Positions 39,585-49,519 are shown, numbered from the stretch's first letter. The stretch is 64,000 nucleotides of DNA from Bacillota bacterium (GCA_023436585.1 JAEZIN010000022.1:17474-81473), one strand, 5' to 3'. Notes: a model not told the origin generated them from the sequence alone. Numbers and translations: made by a program.

Positions 39585-40025
39585 ATGTCGTTTCTTGATG
39601 CGCTGAACATCAGCGGCTCAGGCCTGACTGCGCAAAAGCTGCGTATGCAGGTGGTGGCCCAGAACCTGGCAAACGCCCAGACCACAAGGACTGAGGAGGG
39701 CGGGCCCTACCGGCGAAAGCTGGTGGTGTTGTCGGAAAGGAACCCCGGCGCCTTCTCCGCGGCGCTGAAAGCCTCCATCGGGGAAAAGCAAACGCTGGGC
39801 GGCGTAGAGGCCTCCGCCATCGTGGAGGATGGGGATGACTTCAAGATGGAATACGACCCCACCCATCCCGACGCCGATGAAAACGGGTATGTACAGCTGC
39901 CCAACGTGAACACGGTGGAGGAAATGGTGGACATCATGTCCGCTTCCAGGCTGTACGAGGCCAATGTGACCGCCTTTAACGCCATGAAGGAAATGGCGGC
40001 CAAGGCACTTGAAATAGGAAGATAA
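39585..40025 (+). CDS. flgC: Flagellar basal body rod protein FlgC
   Basis: 146 aa rod protein. It starts MSFLDALNISGSGLTAQKLRMQVVAQNLANAQTT, the FlgC N terminus, and ends with the EMVDIMSASRLYEANVTAFNAMK helix typical of the family. Exported by the flagellar type III system to form the proximal rod with FlgB. Two bases separate it from flgB and 50 from fliE. Confidence 0.96.
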   Translation: MSFLDALNISGSGLTAQKLRMQVVAQNLANAQTTRTEEGGPYRRKLVVLSERNPGAFSAALKASIGEKQTLGGVEASAIVEDGDDFKMEYDPTHPDADENGYVQLPNVNTVEEMVDIMSASRLYEANVTAFNAMKEMAAKALEIGR

Positions 40026-40075
40026 AACGGAAAACCGATACAAAAGAGTAGTGCGAAAGAAATGGGGGAACGGAT

Positions 40076-40378
40076 ATGGCCATCGAATCGGTAAAGCTGG
40101 CGCAGTATATTGCGAACCTTCAAAAACCATCCGGGGCCGCTTCCGTATCGGAGATTTCCGCCCCCTTTGAAAACATGCTCAAGGACGCCGTGCAGCAGAC
40201 GATCAGTACCGACGCGGCGGCCAAGTATGACGTGGTCAGCCTTTCCACAGGCAGCAGCGATTCTCCGCACAACATTACAGTCAACGCGGCCAAGGCCGAC
40301 CTGGCGATACAGATGATGGTGTCCGTCAGAAACAAGGCGCTGGAAGCCTATAACGAGATCATGCGGATCACACTCTGA
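40076..40378 (+). CDS. fliE: Flagellar hook-basal body complex protein FliE
   Basis: 100 aa, normal length. The C-terminal block VNAAKADLAIQMMVSVRNKALEAYNEIMRI is the conserved FliE signature. FliE is the first exported component and joins the MS ring to the rod. GGGGGAA lies upstream of ATG 40076. Confidence 0.95.
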   Translation: MAIESVKLAQYIANLQKPSGAASVSEISAPFENMLKDAVQQTISTDAAAKYDVVSLSTGSSDSPHNITVNAAKADLAIQMMVSVRNKALEAYNEIMRITL

Positions 40379-40428
40379 CGGGCAGCCCGGGAAGTACGAC
40401 AGAATAATTTGCTGATAAGAGGGCAAGC

Positions 40429-42027
40429 ATGGACCTTTCTATCTCAAACCTTTTCCAGAGCATAAAGGGATACCTGGCAAAGCTGAGCAGGGGCAAGAAA
40501 GTTGCCCTTGTGGTTTTGCTTGTGTCCGTTATTGCCGGAGCGGTGGTACTGACAAGCGTGTTGGACAGCGCCGGCTATACGGTGCTGTACCGCGGCCTGT
40601 CGCCATCGGAGGGCGTTGAGATTGTAAACCTTCTGGACAGCATGAATACCGGCTACCGGCTGCAAAACGACGGGACCATCCTGGTTCCAAAGGCCAGCGA
40701 GGCCATGCTGAAAATGCAGCTTGCGGCGGAGGGGTTCCCCAAAAGCACGCTGGGCTACGACTTATTCACCAACCAGTCCGCCCTGATGACCACCGACTAT
40801 GAGAAAAGGCAGTACCTGATATTCCAGCTTCAGGACAGGCTGCAGGAATCGCTTCGGACGCTGGAGGGTGTAAAAAACGCCATCGTGACGCTGAATGTGC
40901 CCGATGACGATTCCTTTGTTTTAAAGGCAGACAGGCCCCAGGCCTCGGCTTCCGTGGTGCTGGAGCTTTATTCGTATACCACCCTTTCCGACAAGCAGAT
41001 CAAGGGCATCGAGGCACTGGTGGCCAGGAGCGTGCCTGGGCTTCTAACCGATAACGTGACCATTGTGGACAGCACCGGCGTGGAGCTCAATGCAAGCTCG
41101 GAGGAATTAAGCGGGCAGGCGCTTTCCCGAATCGACGCCATCAGCAAGATCAATGAGTATTATAAGGAAAAGATTACGCGCTTTCTGGAGCCGGTTTTCG
41201 GTAAGGACGGTATGAGCGTGGCGGTCAACGTGCAGGTGGATTTCCAGCAGAGGACCACCGAGCAGACCACCTTTACCCCCGTGGTGGGAGACAAAGGCAT
41301 TCTTTCCCGGGAAGAGTTTGACAGGCAGAGCCTCAACGGCGGGAGCGTAACAGACTTGGCAGCCGGGACGGACGCCAACACGGGCACGCCCACCTATGTG
41401 GAGAATCAGGACGGCGACGGCGATAAAAGCGCCAGCGTAAGCGGAAGCAACGATTACCTGGTGAACAAGCTTATCGAGGGCATTGAGGACAGCGGCGGGC
41501 GGATCACCGATATGACCGTGGCCGTGATGATCAACAGCAGCTTCCTTTCCGACGACCTGGTGGCCAAGTACAAGGAAATGGTGGCTTACGGCGTGGGCAT
41601 TCCCCTGGAAAAGGTAGTCATCACCCACGCGGAGTTTACGCCCAAACAGGCGCCTGTCTTCCCGGACGAGCCGGCTGTGAATATGGACCCCATCATCATT
41701 GCCGTTGCGGCCGCCTTTGCCCTGATACTTGCGCTGGCAGTCATACTGACACTGCGCTCGGGCCGCCGGCGCAGAGCCGTGCAGCATGGGGCCCAGCAGG
41801 GCCGGCCGCAGCAGCGGCCGGTGCAGGGGCAGGGACAGGGACAGGGAAGAAGGCCGGGTCAGGAAGCTGGCCAGCAGGGTGAGCGGCAGGAGGCTCCCGG
41901 CGAGATTGTACTGACCGAAACGAGGGAGCAGGGCATCAAGCGCCAGGTGAAGGAATTCGCCACGGCCAACCCGGAAATCGTGGCGCAGCTTCTTAGAACC
42001 TGGATGAAGGAGGACGATGCCAAGTGA
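40429..42027 (+). CDS. fliF: Flagellar M-ring protein FliF
   Basis: 532 aa MS-ring subunit. Membrane helix 1 is about 25-45 and helix 2 about 424-445; ring-building motifs lie between (YRGLSPSEGVEIVNLLDS, then TNQSALMTTDYEKRQYL). The extreme C terminus (FATANPEIVAQLLRTWM) is the FliG-binding segment. Before it lies an unusual Gly/Gln/Arg-rich stretch (about 455-490, with GQGQGQG) that acts as a cytoplasmic linker. The stop overlaps the GTG start of fliG by 4 bases. Confidence 0.97.
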   Translation: MDLSISNLFQSIKGYLAKLSRGKKVALVVLLVSVIAGAVVLTSVLDSAGYTVLYRGLSPSEGVEIVNLLDSMNTGYRLQNDGTILVPKASEAMLKMQLAAEGFPKSTLGYDLFTNQSALMTTDYEKRQYLIFQLQDRLQESLRTLEGVKNAIVTLNVPDDDSFVLKADRPQASASVVLELYSYTTLSDKQIKGIEALVARSVPGLLTDNVTIVDSTGVELNASSEELSGQALSRIDAISKINEYYKEKITRFLEPVFGKDGMSVAVNVQVDFQQRTTEQTTFTPVVGDKGILSREEFDRQSLNGGSVTDLAAGTDANTGTPTYVENQDGDGDKSASVSGSNDYLVNKLIEGIEDSGGRITDMTVAVMINSSFLSDDLVAKYKEMVAYGVGIPLEKVVITHAEFTPKQAPVFPDEPAVNMDPIIIAVAAAFALILALAVILTLRSGRRRRAVQHGAQQGRPQQRPVQGQGQGQGRRPGQEAGQQGERQEAPGEIVLTETREQGIKRQVKEFATANPEIVAQLLRTWMKEDDAK

Positions 42028-43037
42028 GCAAGCGGTCGCACAGCAATGATTCCGCCAGGAAAGCGGCCACCGTCGTCCTTTCCCTGGGTGTCGAGCAGGC
42101 CTCCAAGGTGTACAAGTACTTGCGGCAGGAAGAAATCGAGCAGATCACCATGCAGATCGCCACGCTGGAAAACCTCTCCCCCCAGGCGGTGGACAACACC
42201 ATGGAGGAGTTCTACAACCTGTGCATGGCGCAAAAGTACATCACCGAGGGCGGCATTGAGTACGCCAAGGCAATATTGGAAAAGGCCATGGGCGCCACCA
42301 GCGCCGCGACCGTCATCGAGCGGATTACAAGAACACTGCAGACCAAGATGTTCAGCTTCCTGGACAAGGCCGATCCCAAGCATTTGCTGAGCCTGATTCA
42401 AAACGAGCACCCGCAGACCATCGCGCTGATCCTGTCCTACTGTACCGTGGAGCAGGCTTCCGAAATATTGAGCGAGCTGCCGGGGGAAACGCAGCTGGAC
42501 GTGGTGGAGCGCGTTGCCACCATGGACAGGACAAGCCCGGACGCCGTGCGGGAAGTGGAAAAGATGATCGAGCAAAAGCTTTCCATGAGCGAGTCGGTGG
42601 GCTTTGCGGAGATCGGCGGCACCAAGTACATGGCGGGCATATTGAACCTGGTGGACCGCAGCACCGAGAAGTTCATCATGGAGGAGCTCTCCAAGCGGGA
42701 CCCGCAATTGGCCGAGGATATCCGCAACCGCATGTTCGTGTTCGAGGATATCGCCACCCTGGAGCCCATGCACATTCAGCGCTTTTTGCAGGACGTCAAC
42801 GCCAACGACCTGCTTATCGCCCTCAAGGGCTGCTCCAAGGAGATTACCGACGTCTTCTACGCCAACATGTCCGTCCGCCTCAAGACGACGCTGGAGGAAG
42901 AGGCCGGCTACCTGCACGGCGTAAGGCTGTCCGCTGTGGAAGAAGCGCAGCAGAAGCTCGTTTCGCTGGTTAGAAGGCTTGAGGAGACCGGTGATATCGT
43001 CATCAACCGCGGCCGAAAGGATGAGACCATTGTCTAG
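42024..43037 (+). CDS. fliG: Flagellar motor switch protein FliG
   Basis: 337 aa, with all three FliG domains. The middle EHPQTIALILSYC motif and the C-terminal torque domain, with its charged helix region (RGRKDETIV at the very end), are present. FliG sits on the MS ring and interacts with MotA. GTG start overlapping fliF. Motor genes motA/motB are not in the window. Confidence 0.97.
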   Translation: MSKRSHSNDSARKAATVVLSLGVEQASKVYKYLRQEEIEQITMQIATLENLSPQAVDNTMEEFYNLCMAQKYITEGGIEYAKAILEKAMGATSAATVIERITRTLQTKMFSFLDKADPKHLLSLIQNEHPQTIALILSYCTVEQASEILSELPGETQLDVVERVATMDRTSPDAVREVEKMIEQKLSMSESVGFAEIGGTKYMAGILNLVDRSTEKFIMEELSKRDPQLAEDIRNRMFVFEDIATLEPMHIQRFLQDVNANDLLIALKGCSKEITDVFYANMSVRLKTTLEEEAGYLHGVRLSAVEEAQQKLVSLVRRLEETGDIVINRGRKDETIV

Positions 43038-43755
43038 GCTTTTTAAAGGGGAATACATCTGCATGGACGCGTCCGGCTTTGTGTATCACACCCCGGCCGG
43101 CAAAAAGCCTGAATCCGACCTGGATCCCGGCCAGGATACGGCACCCGCCACCGGCAGGGAAGAGCTGGAGGCCGCCGTCAAAAGGGCACGCGCCATCGTC
43201 GACGGCGCCAACCGCTATCTTTTGAAAATGCACGGGCAGATGAGGGACCAGGCCAACGAGGCCATGGAAAGCGCCAGGGAGGAAGGGTATCTTCGCGGTT
43301 ATGCGGAAGGCCAGGCCCAGGCGATGATGGAGAATGAGCAAAAGCTGGCGCAGATCGCCGCCCTCCTTCAGGAGATTGATCAGGGCAAGGAAGAAGTCTT
43401 CCGGCAGCATGAGCAGGACATGGTGGGCCTGGCGCTGGACATCGCCCGCAAGGTGGTGGATTGCAAGCTTCAGGAAAATGACGCCGCGTTTATGAACATT
43501 TACCGCAAGGCCGCGGAGAGCCTTCAGGGCCAAAGGACGGTGCACCTTCAGGTATCCGGTCATGAATTAAACTTTGTCACCGGCAGCAGCGAATACCTGA
43601 AAAGCCTGATCAGGGGTGCGGAGCGGATCGATATTGAGGTTTTGGCGGATGCGGAGCCCGGCACCTGCATCCTGGAAACGGAAGACGCCGTGGTGGACGC
43701 CAGCGTAAGCAAGCAGATGGAGCGGCTGGAGCAGGCCGTGATGGCAGCCCGGTGA
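43030..43755 (+). CDS. fliH: Flagellar assembly protein FliH
   Basis: 241 aa negative regulator/stator of the FliI ATPase. It has an N-terminal region, an extended coiled coil (about 60-125, rich in Glu/Gln/Ala with EGYLRGYAEGQAQAMMENEQK) and a C-terminal alpha/beta domain. TTG 43030 gives an MSRLFKGEY start typical of clostridial FliH and has GAAAGG 9 bases upstream; ATG 43021 is too close to that site. It overlaps the 3' end of fliG by 8 bases. Confidence 0.85.
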   Translation: MSRLFKGEYICMDASGFVYHTPAGKKPESDLDPGQDTAPATGREELEAAVKRARAIVDGANRYLLKMHGQMRDQANEAMESAREEGYLRGYAEGQAQAMMENEQKLAQIAALLQEIDQGKEEVFRQHEQDMVGLALDIARKVVDCKLQENDAAFMNIYRKAAESLQGQRTVHLQVSGHELNFVTGSSEYLKSLIRGAERIDIEVLADAEPGTCILETEDAVVDASVSKQMERLEQAVMAAR

Positions 43756-43785
43756 TAAAAAATGCCGCAAGAAGGAGGGGATGGG

Positions 43786-45111
43786 ATGTTTGACATGTAC
43801 AGGCAGGCTGTTGCCCAAACGGATCCCATCCTGCGAGGCGGCAAGGTGGACAAGATCATCGGCATGGTGCTGGAAAGCACAGGCCCGGATGTGGATATCG
43901 GCACCGTGTGCCGAATCCGCAGTACCAAACGCAGCGGCTGGATCGATGCCGAGGTGGTTGGCTTCAAGGGGAACCGTCTGCTGTTGATGCCTTTTGAGGA
44001 GCTGGACGGCGTATCCAGGGGCAGCGTGGTGGAATCCACCGGCAACGCGCTGAGGATCCCCGTGGGGCCGGAGCTGGTGGGCCGGGTGGTGGACGGCTTT
44101 GGCAGGTCCATCGACACCACGGAGCCGCTGCGCTGCTCGGATTACTATACCGTTCAAAACCTTCCCTCCAACCCGCTTTCCAGGCCCCGCATTGATACAC
44201 GGCTTCACATGGGGGTGCGGGCCATCGATTCGCTGCTTACCTGCGGCAAGGGACAAAGAATGGGTATATTCGCCGGCAGCGGTATCGGCAAAAGCACGCT
44301 GCTGGGGATGATGCTTCGCAACGTGGAAGCCGACGTGAACGTCATCGCCCTGGTGGGCGAGCGTGGCCGCGAGGTGCGGGACTTTATCGAGAAGGACCTG
44401 CAGGAGGAGGGCATGCGCCGTTCAGTGCTGGTGGTGGCCACCAGCGACCAGCCGGCCATGATGCGTTTAAAGTGCGCGCTGACTGCCACCACCATCGCGG
44501 AATATTTCCGTGACCAGGGCAAGGATGTGCTGCTGGTGATGGATTCGCTGACGCGCTTTGCCATGGCCCAGCGGGAAATCGGCTTAGCCATTGGGGAGCC
44601 GCCGGTAGCCAGGGGTTACACGCCTTCCCTGTACGCCATCATGCCAAGGCTTCTGGAGCGGTCGGGTAGGTTTTCAAGCGGCTCCATCACAGGCATTTAT
44701 ACGGTGCTGGTGGAGGGCGATGATGTCAACGAGCCCATCTCCGATACGGTGCGCGGTATCCTGGACGGCCATATCGTGCTTTCCCGGGCGCAGGCCATGC
44801 GCAACCACTACCCGCCCATCGACATCCTGGCCAGCATCAGCCGCATCATGAACGAAATCATCCCGCCGGAGCACCTGCAGTACGCCTCCGCCCTGCGCTC
44901 CACGCTGTCGGCCTACTATGAGAACTTCGACCTGATCAGTATCGGCGCTTACAAGGGCGGCGCCAATCCCAGGATTGACAACGCCATCGCCAACATCGAC
45001 AGGATCAACGGGTTCTTAAAGCAGGAGATAGGCGAAAAGGCCCCCTTCGAGGAGACCATGCGCAGGATGCAGGAAATCCATAAGGCAGTCTTAAAGGGAG
45101 GCGCGGCGTGA
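43786..45111 (+). CDS. fliI: Flagellum-specific ATPase FliI
   Basis: 441 aa F1-beta-like ATPase of the flagellar type III export apparatus. Walker A is GSGIGKST (about 162-169), Walker B is VLLVMDSLTRFAMAQ, and the family PARGYTPSLY-type loop (VARGYTPSLYAIMPRLLERSG) is intact. ATG 43786 follows GAAGGAGGGG; an upstream ATG at 43762 lacks a site. It overlaps fliJ by 4 bases. Confidence 0.97.
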   Translation: MFDMYRQAVAQTDPILRGGKVDKIIGMVLESTGPDVDIGTVCRIRSTKRSGWIDAEVVGFKGNRLLLMPFEELDGVSRGSVVESTGNALRIPVGPELVGRVVDGFGRSIDTTEPLRCSDYYTVQNLPSNPLSRPRIDTRLHMGVRAIDSLLTCGKGQRMGIFAGSGIGKSTLLGMMLRNVEADVNVIALVGERGREVRDFIEKDLQEEGMRRSVLVVATSDQPAMMRLKCALTATTIAEYFRDQGKDVLLVMDSLTRFAMAQREIGLAIGEPPVARGYTPSLYAIMPRLLERSGRFSSGSITGIYTVLVEGDDVNEPISDTVRGILDGHIVLSRAQAMRNHYPPIDILASISRIMNEIIPPEHLQYASALRSTLSAYYENFDLISIGAYKGGANPRIDNAIANIDRINGFLKQEIGEKAPFEETMRRMQEIHKAVLKGGAA

Positions 45112-45554
45112 AAAAGTTTCGGTTTCCGCTTCAGAAGGTGCTGGAATACGACACGCACATGCAAAAAAGCGAGGCGGACACGCTGGCCCTGATGGTTGCG
45201 GAGTATGTGCGGCTGGAAAAAAGGCGCGACGCCATGCTTGCGGACTACAACGAAGCCAAGCGGCAGTACCAGGCGGAATGCGAGAAAGGCCAAAGCGCCA
45301 GCCGGGCGGCCGTTGCCGGTATGTACATTACAGACCAGCGCCAGCAGCTGATCAAAATCGGCGAGCAGATGCGGGAGCAGATGCGCCGCATCGACAAGCA
45401 GCGGGAAAGGCTGCTGGCCATTACCCAGGATAAAACCATGATTGAAAAGCTGAAGGAACACGCCAAGCAGGATTACCGGGCGGAGGAACTCAAAATCGAA
45501 GAGCTGTTTATCACGGAGTTCGTTTCCAACCAGGTGGCCAGGGCGGACGGATGA
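45108..45554 (+). CDS. fliJ: Flagellar export protein FliJ
   Basis: 148 aa almost wholly helical protein, an anti-parallel coiled coil. Starts MKKFRFPLQKVLEYDTHMQKSEA, the FliJ pattern, and acts as the gamma-like stalk for FliI and as an export chaperone escort. GTG start overlapping fliI's stop; its own stop overlaps the start of fliK by 4 bases. Confidence 0.9.
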   Translation: MKKFRFPLQKVLEYDTHMQKSEADTLALMVAEYVRLEKRRDAMLADYNEAKRQYQAECEKGQSASRAAVAGMYITDQRQQLIKIGEQMREQMRRIDKQRERLLAITQDKTMIEKLKEHAKQDYRAEELKIEELFITEFVSNQVARADG

Positions 45555-46861
45555 AACGCCCGCAGGCGGTGATGGGAGGTGATCTTATTCCAGCGGTAGC
45601 AAGTGTGGGCGTCCTTTTGCAGGGGCTGATGGCCATTAAGGAACCGGCGGCTCAAAACAGCCTTACAGGGGATGAGGTATCGGCATTTGCCATGATAGTG
45701 GACGAGGCGGCATTGCAGGGCGGCCTCAAGGGAATAGCGGACGGCATGGAAAACGGGGAGCCGGAGGGAAAGAAAAAGGAAAAGCAGGATGCAAGCCTGT
45801 GTCTCTCGGAGGTTTCTGCGCTTTTGATGCAGGGGACATACCACGTACAGCAGACAGCGGACTTACATGCCGGACAAACGCAATCTCTTCCTACTATAAA
45901 GGAAGGGACAGTGGAAAAGCCTCAGGCGCTCAAAGGGCAGGCCGGAAGCAGCGAAATCGGTCTTAAAACCGCTAAAGCGCAAGTGAGAACCGATGTGCCT
46001 GTAATGCCGGCGGCTGAAAAGACGGATATGGATCCAGTCTTGAAAGCGCAGGCGCAGCTGCAAACAACGAAGATGGATGCCGGAAACCCGCCGACGGGAC
46101 CGACATTGAGAGTAGCGAAGGGGAAAGATGAACTTGACCAGACCGATAGCAAGGATGTTCAGGGGCATAAGGCGCTGGTTGCTGATAAAGCGGCTCAATT
46201 TGTGGGTGTCGATCCTGCACGGCAAGATGTGAATCAAAAGCCTGCTGTAAAGGAAGCCGTGATGGAAGAAGTAAGCAGGATGGCGGCCTCTGAAAAGCCG
46301 GACAGGGATAAGGAAAAGCCTGTGCAGATGCCGGTGGCGGCCATGGCGGCAGCCCGCGGTGCAGCGCACGCGGTTCATGCGCAGAGCGCGCAGGAGGTTC
46401 AGGCGGCAGCCCCTGACCGCGATGTCCGGGAAGAAAACGCTGCGCTGCAGGTGGCCAGGGCATCCATAAGGGCTTTGCGGCGGGGGGCCACCGAGTACCG
46501 CGTCAAATTAAACCCCGAGGGCCTGGGCGAGGTGGAGGTGACTGTGGTCACCAAGGGGAAAGCGGTTGCCCTGAGCATGCGCACCGACAACGTGGCGGCC
46601 CGCAGCCTGATCCTGAACCATGCCGATGAGCTCCGGGCGGAACTTACCCAGCAAAACTACCAGGTAAGCGGGCTGAGCGTGGAGGTGGGCATGGATACCC
46701 AGGGCGGGGCGGGGTTCTTCGCACCGGGGGAGCACCCCGAACACGCGTATGACGCGGGATATAACGCGGAGCGGGAAGCGGCTGTGCCGCAGGACCGCGG
46801 AAGCCAGCAGGAGCCAAGGATGATCCTTCCAAGAAGCAGCACCATCAGTTACAGAATCTGA
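45551..46861 (+). CDS. fliK: Flagellar hook-length control protein FliK
   Basis: 436 aa. A long, low-complexity, Ala/Gln/Lys-rich N-terminal ruler region (about 40-300) precedes the conserved hook-length C-terminal domain (about 310-400): YRVKLNPEGLGEVEVTVV, then ARSLILNHADELRAELTQQNYQVSGLSVEV. The N-terminal half is poorly conserved, as usual. ATG 45551 overlaps fliJ; the exact start is not secured because a good AGGAGG-like site lies further inside (45585). Confidence 0.85.
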   Translation: MKRPQAVMGGDLIPAVASVGVLLQGLMAIKEPAAQNSLTGDEVSAFAMIVDEAALQGGLKGIADGMENGEPEGKKKEKQDASLCLSEVSALLMQGTYHVQQTADLHAGQTQSLPTIKEGTVEKPQALKGQAGSSEIGLKTAKAQVRTDVPVMPAAEKTDMDPVLKAQAQLQTTKMDAGNPPTGPTLRVAKGKDELDQTDSKDVQGHKALVADKAAQFVGVDPARQDVNQKPAVKEAVMEEVSRMAASEKPDRDKEKPVQMPVAAMAAARGAAHAVHAQSAQEVQAAAPDRDVREENAALQVARASIRALRRGATEYRVKLNPEGLGEVEVTVVTKGKAVALSMRTDNVAARSLILNHADELRAELTQQNYQVSGLSVEVGMDTQGGAGFFAPGEHPEHAYDAGYNAEREAAVPQDRGSQQEPRMILPRSSTISYRI

Positions 46862-46892
46862 TTCACCATCATGAGCGCAGGGAGGGGACACA

Positions 46893-47321
46893 ATGCAGTT
46901 GAACGGCATCGGGACGCCTGGCGCGGTGCAGCCGCAATCCGGGCAGGCGGTGAAAAAAGGCGCGTCGGATCTGGATATCAATGACTTTTTCAAGCTGATT
47001 TCCGCCCAGATGCAAAACCAGAGCATGTTTGACACGGTGGACAACGCCCAGTTCATGTCCCAGATGGTGCAGTTTTCCACCCTGTCCCAGATGAACGCGC
47101 TGACCAACGCCTTCCAGACAAACATGGCGGTGACAATGATCGGAAAGCAGGTAAGCGTTCTATCCACCGCCCAGGACGGCACGCAGCAGATGCAGGTGGG
47201 ACAAGTGCAGCAGGTGAGCTTCAACGCCGGCGTCCCCTATGTATGGGTGAATGGGGAAGCCCACCAGCTCAGCGAGATACAGGATATCGGCCCGGAAGCG
47301 CCAAAGGTGCAGGGCGAGTGA
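46893..47321 (+). CDS. flgD: Flagellar hook capping protein FlgD
   Basis: 142 aa, the short Gram-positive version with the N-terminal hook-cap domain (DLDINDFFKLISAQMQNQSMFDTVDNAQFMSQMVQFSTL, about 26-64) and a short C-terminal beta region. It caps the growing hook. AGGGAGGGG stands before ATG 46893. The long Ig-like C-terminal domains of E. coli FlgD are missing, as in Bacillus. Confidence 0.92.
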   Translation: MQLNGIGTPGAVQPQSGQAVKKGASDLDINDFFKLISAQMQNQSMFDTVDNAQFMSQMVQFSTLSQMNALTNAFQTNMAVTMIGKQVSVLSTAQDGTQQMQVGQVQQVSFNAGVPYVWVNGEAHQLSEIQDIGPEAPKVQGE

Positions 47322-47379
47322 CGCGTACACCGCGCAGGATACATAAGGCCGGCACAAAAGTGAACAGGAGGAAGAAAAA

Positions 47380-48210
47380 ATGATCAGATCCATGTTTTCC
47401 GCGGTTTCGGGCCTGAAAGGGCATCAAACCATGCTGGACGTGATCGGCAACAACATCGCCAACGTGAACACCTCGGGCTTCAAAGCCAGCCGGGTTCTCT
47501 TTTCAGACATGTACTACCAGACCCTGTCCACCGCCAGCGCACCCACCGCCGCCACGGGCGGTACGAACCCCACCCAGATCGGTTACGGCTCCAAGGTCGC
47601 TTCCATCGACCTGCTGAACAACCGCAGCGGCTTCCAGCAGACGGCCCGAGCGCTGGATACATACATCTCCGGGGAAGGCTTCTTCACCGTGCAGGACAGC
47701 GCGGGCGAACGGAACTACACCAGGGTCGGCGCTTTCGCCTTTGACGCCAGCGGCAACCTCATCGACGGCAACGGCAGCTTTGTCTTGGGCGAGCAGCCGG
47801 CGCTTTCCAGCCCGGTAGGCACGCTGGCTCCCATCACCATCACCAATTTCCAGAATTATTCGGGCATTTCCATCGGCCCGGATGGGACCATCACCGGCAC
47901 CAACCTTTCCACCATGTCCATACAGACACTGGCGCAGATCCCCATCGCGGTGTTCAATAACCCGGACGGCATGGAACAGCGCGGCGACCAGTACTTCGGC
48001 GCGACGCTGAACTCCGGCGCACCCAGCTATGCGGAGCCCGGCACCGCCTTGGCTGGCCAGCTTGTATCCGGCGGCCTGGAGATGTCCAACGTGGACTTAT
48101 CGAAGGAGTTTACGGACATGATCGTGGCGCAGAGGGGTTACCAGGCCAACGCCCGCGTCATCACCACCTCCGACCAGGTACTGGAAGAGCTGGTCAACCT
48201 GAAACGCTGA
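47380..48210 (+). CDS. flgE: Flagellar hook protein FlgE
   Basis: 276 aa. The rod/hook N terminus MFSAVSGLKGHQTMLDVIGNNIANVNTSGFK and the C-terminal GGLEMSNVDLSKEFTDMIVAQRGYQANARVITTSDQVLEEL helix are intact; the central D1 domain is short, as in B. subtilis FlgE. Directly after flgD, so hook rather than distal rod. GAGGAAGAAAAA precedes ATG 47380. Confidence 0.9.
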   Translation: MIRSMFSAVSGLKGHQTMLDVIGNNIANVNTSGFKASRVLFSDMYYQTLSTASAPTAATGGTNPTQIGYGSKVASIDLLNNRSGFQQTARALDTYISGEGFFTVQDSAGERNYTRVGAFAFDASGNLIDGNGSFVLGEQPALSSPVGTLAPITITNFQNYSGISIGPDGTITGTNLSTMSIQTLAQIPIAVFNNPDGMEQRGDQYFGATLNSGAPSYAEPGTALAGQLVSGGLEMSNVDLSKEFTDMIVAQRGYQANARVITTSDQVLEELVNLKR

Positions 48211-48272
48211 TAAGCCGGACCGGCGCTTTGGTCCCGTGACTTTTCCCACCGCCTGAAAGGAGAGCCGTCATC

Positions 48273-48524
48273 ATGATTGAGCTTACCAAGCTGAATGGGG
48301 AACGGTATTACATCAATTCGGAACTGATTGAAATGATCGAAATGATACCCGATACTTTGGTCACCATGACAAACGGCAAAACGCATTATGTGGCAGAATC
48401 CGCAGAGGTGGTGGTTGCCAGGGTCGGTGCGTACAAGGCCGGCATCATGGCCCATTCGTACTTGCTGGAGAGCAATTTACGGGAACACCACCGCAGGCGG
48501 TATGACCGCACGAAGGAAGATTGA
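48273..48524 (+). CDS. flbD: Flagellar protein FlbD (SwrD-like)
   Basis: 83 aa small basic protein. MIELTKLNGERYYINSELIEMIEMIPDTLVTM is the FlbD domain. In B. subtilis SwrD raises flagellar power output. In that organism flbD is followed by motAB-like or fliL genes; here fliM follows directly (the fliM ATG starts 2 bases after the flbD stop). The C terminus is rich in His/Arg (HHRRRYDRTKED). Confidence 0.9.
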   Translation: MIELTKLNGERYYINSELIEMIEMIPDTLVTMTNGKTHYVAESAEVVVARVGAYKAGIMAHSYLLESNLREHHRRRYDRTKED

Positions 48525-48526
48525 CC

Positions 48527-49519
48527 ATGCCTGAGATTTTGTCTCAAAACCAGATTGATGAGCTGCTCAACAGGCTTGCCGGCAACGCGGACGATGACGA
48601 GCCGGCCAGTTTGCCTGCCGAGGATACGCGTGCCAAGCTGTACAATTTCAAAAATCCCAAGAAGCTGACCAAGGACCAGCAAAAGGTGCTTCGGGGGATC
48701 GGGGAGATTTTCGCCAGGCACCTGGCATCCTACCTGGCCGGGCTTACCCGCAGCTACTGCGAGGTCAATGTGGCGTCCTTGGAAGAGCAGCCCTATATGG
48801 AATACAACAACGCGCTGCCCGATATGCTCATGACCGGCGTGCTGGACATGAACATATTGAAGGGTGCCATGCTGCTTGACCTTTCCAACCCCATCACCTT
48901 CGCGCTCATCGAGCGGATGTTCGGCGGTGTCATCGAAGCGCGGGAGATACCTTCCAGGGAATTCACCGATATTGAGACATCGCTGATGGACAGGATCGTC
49001 AAAAGGGTCACCTCCCTGTTCCAGGAAGCGTGGACCAATACCCCCAACGTCAGCATAGCTGTCAGGCAGATTGAAACCAACACCCGCTTCATCAAGGCCA
49101 TTGCCATGGATGAGGTGGTGGTGGTGATGGTGCTGGCGGTAAAGCTGAACTCCGTGGAGGGCACCATCACCTGCTGCATCCCTTGCATGGACATCGGCAA
49201 GACGCTGGATGAAATCCTGGCTTCCCAGACCGGCGTTATCAACAAGGCGGATGAAGGCGACGAGAATGCCGTGGCATCCCAGAAGGCGATGCTGACGCAG
49301 CTTCACGGCTCCACCATCGACCTGTGCGCCGTGCTCGGCTCTACCACCATCACCATGCAGGAGATGCTCAGCCTGCAGCCGGGCGATGTGATACGCCTGG
49401 ACCAGCAGGTGGGTTCGCCAGTGGTAATCGCCGTAAACGGCAAGAAGTGGTTCTTCGGGGAGCCCGGAATCAAGAAAAACAAGCTCGCCGTGTTGATCAA
49501 CCGGCAATACGCAGGATAA
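48527..49519 (+). CDS. fliM: Flagellar motor switch protein FliM
   Basis: 330 aa C-ring protein. The N-terminal peptide ILSQNQIDELLNRL (about 4-17) is the CheY-P binding motif; the middle CheC-like domain and the C-terminal SpoA-like domain (GDVIRLDQQVGSPVVIAV) follow. ATG 48527 has GAAGGAAG upstream; a TTG at 48521 would be too close. The CheY binding peptide suggests chemotaxis genes exist elsewhere in the genome. Confidence 0.96.
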   Translation: MPEILSQNQIDELLNRLAGNADDDEPASLPAEDTRAKLYNFKNPKKLTKDQQKVLRGIGEIFARHLASYLAGLTRSYCEVNVASLEEQPYMEYNNALPDMLMTGVLDMNILKGAMLLDLSNPITFALIERMFGGVIEAREIPSREFTDIETSLMDRIVKRVTSLFQEAWTNTPNVSIAVRQIETNTRFIKAIAMDEVVVVMVLAVKLNSVEGTITCCIPCMDIGKTLDEILASQTGVINKADEGDENAVASQKAMLTQLHGSTIDLCAVLGSTTITMQEMLSLQPGDVIRLDQQVGSPVVIAVNGKKWFFGEPGIKKNKLAVLINRQYAG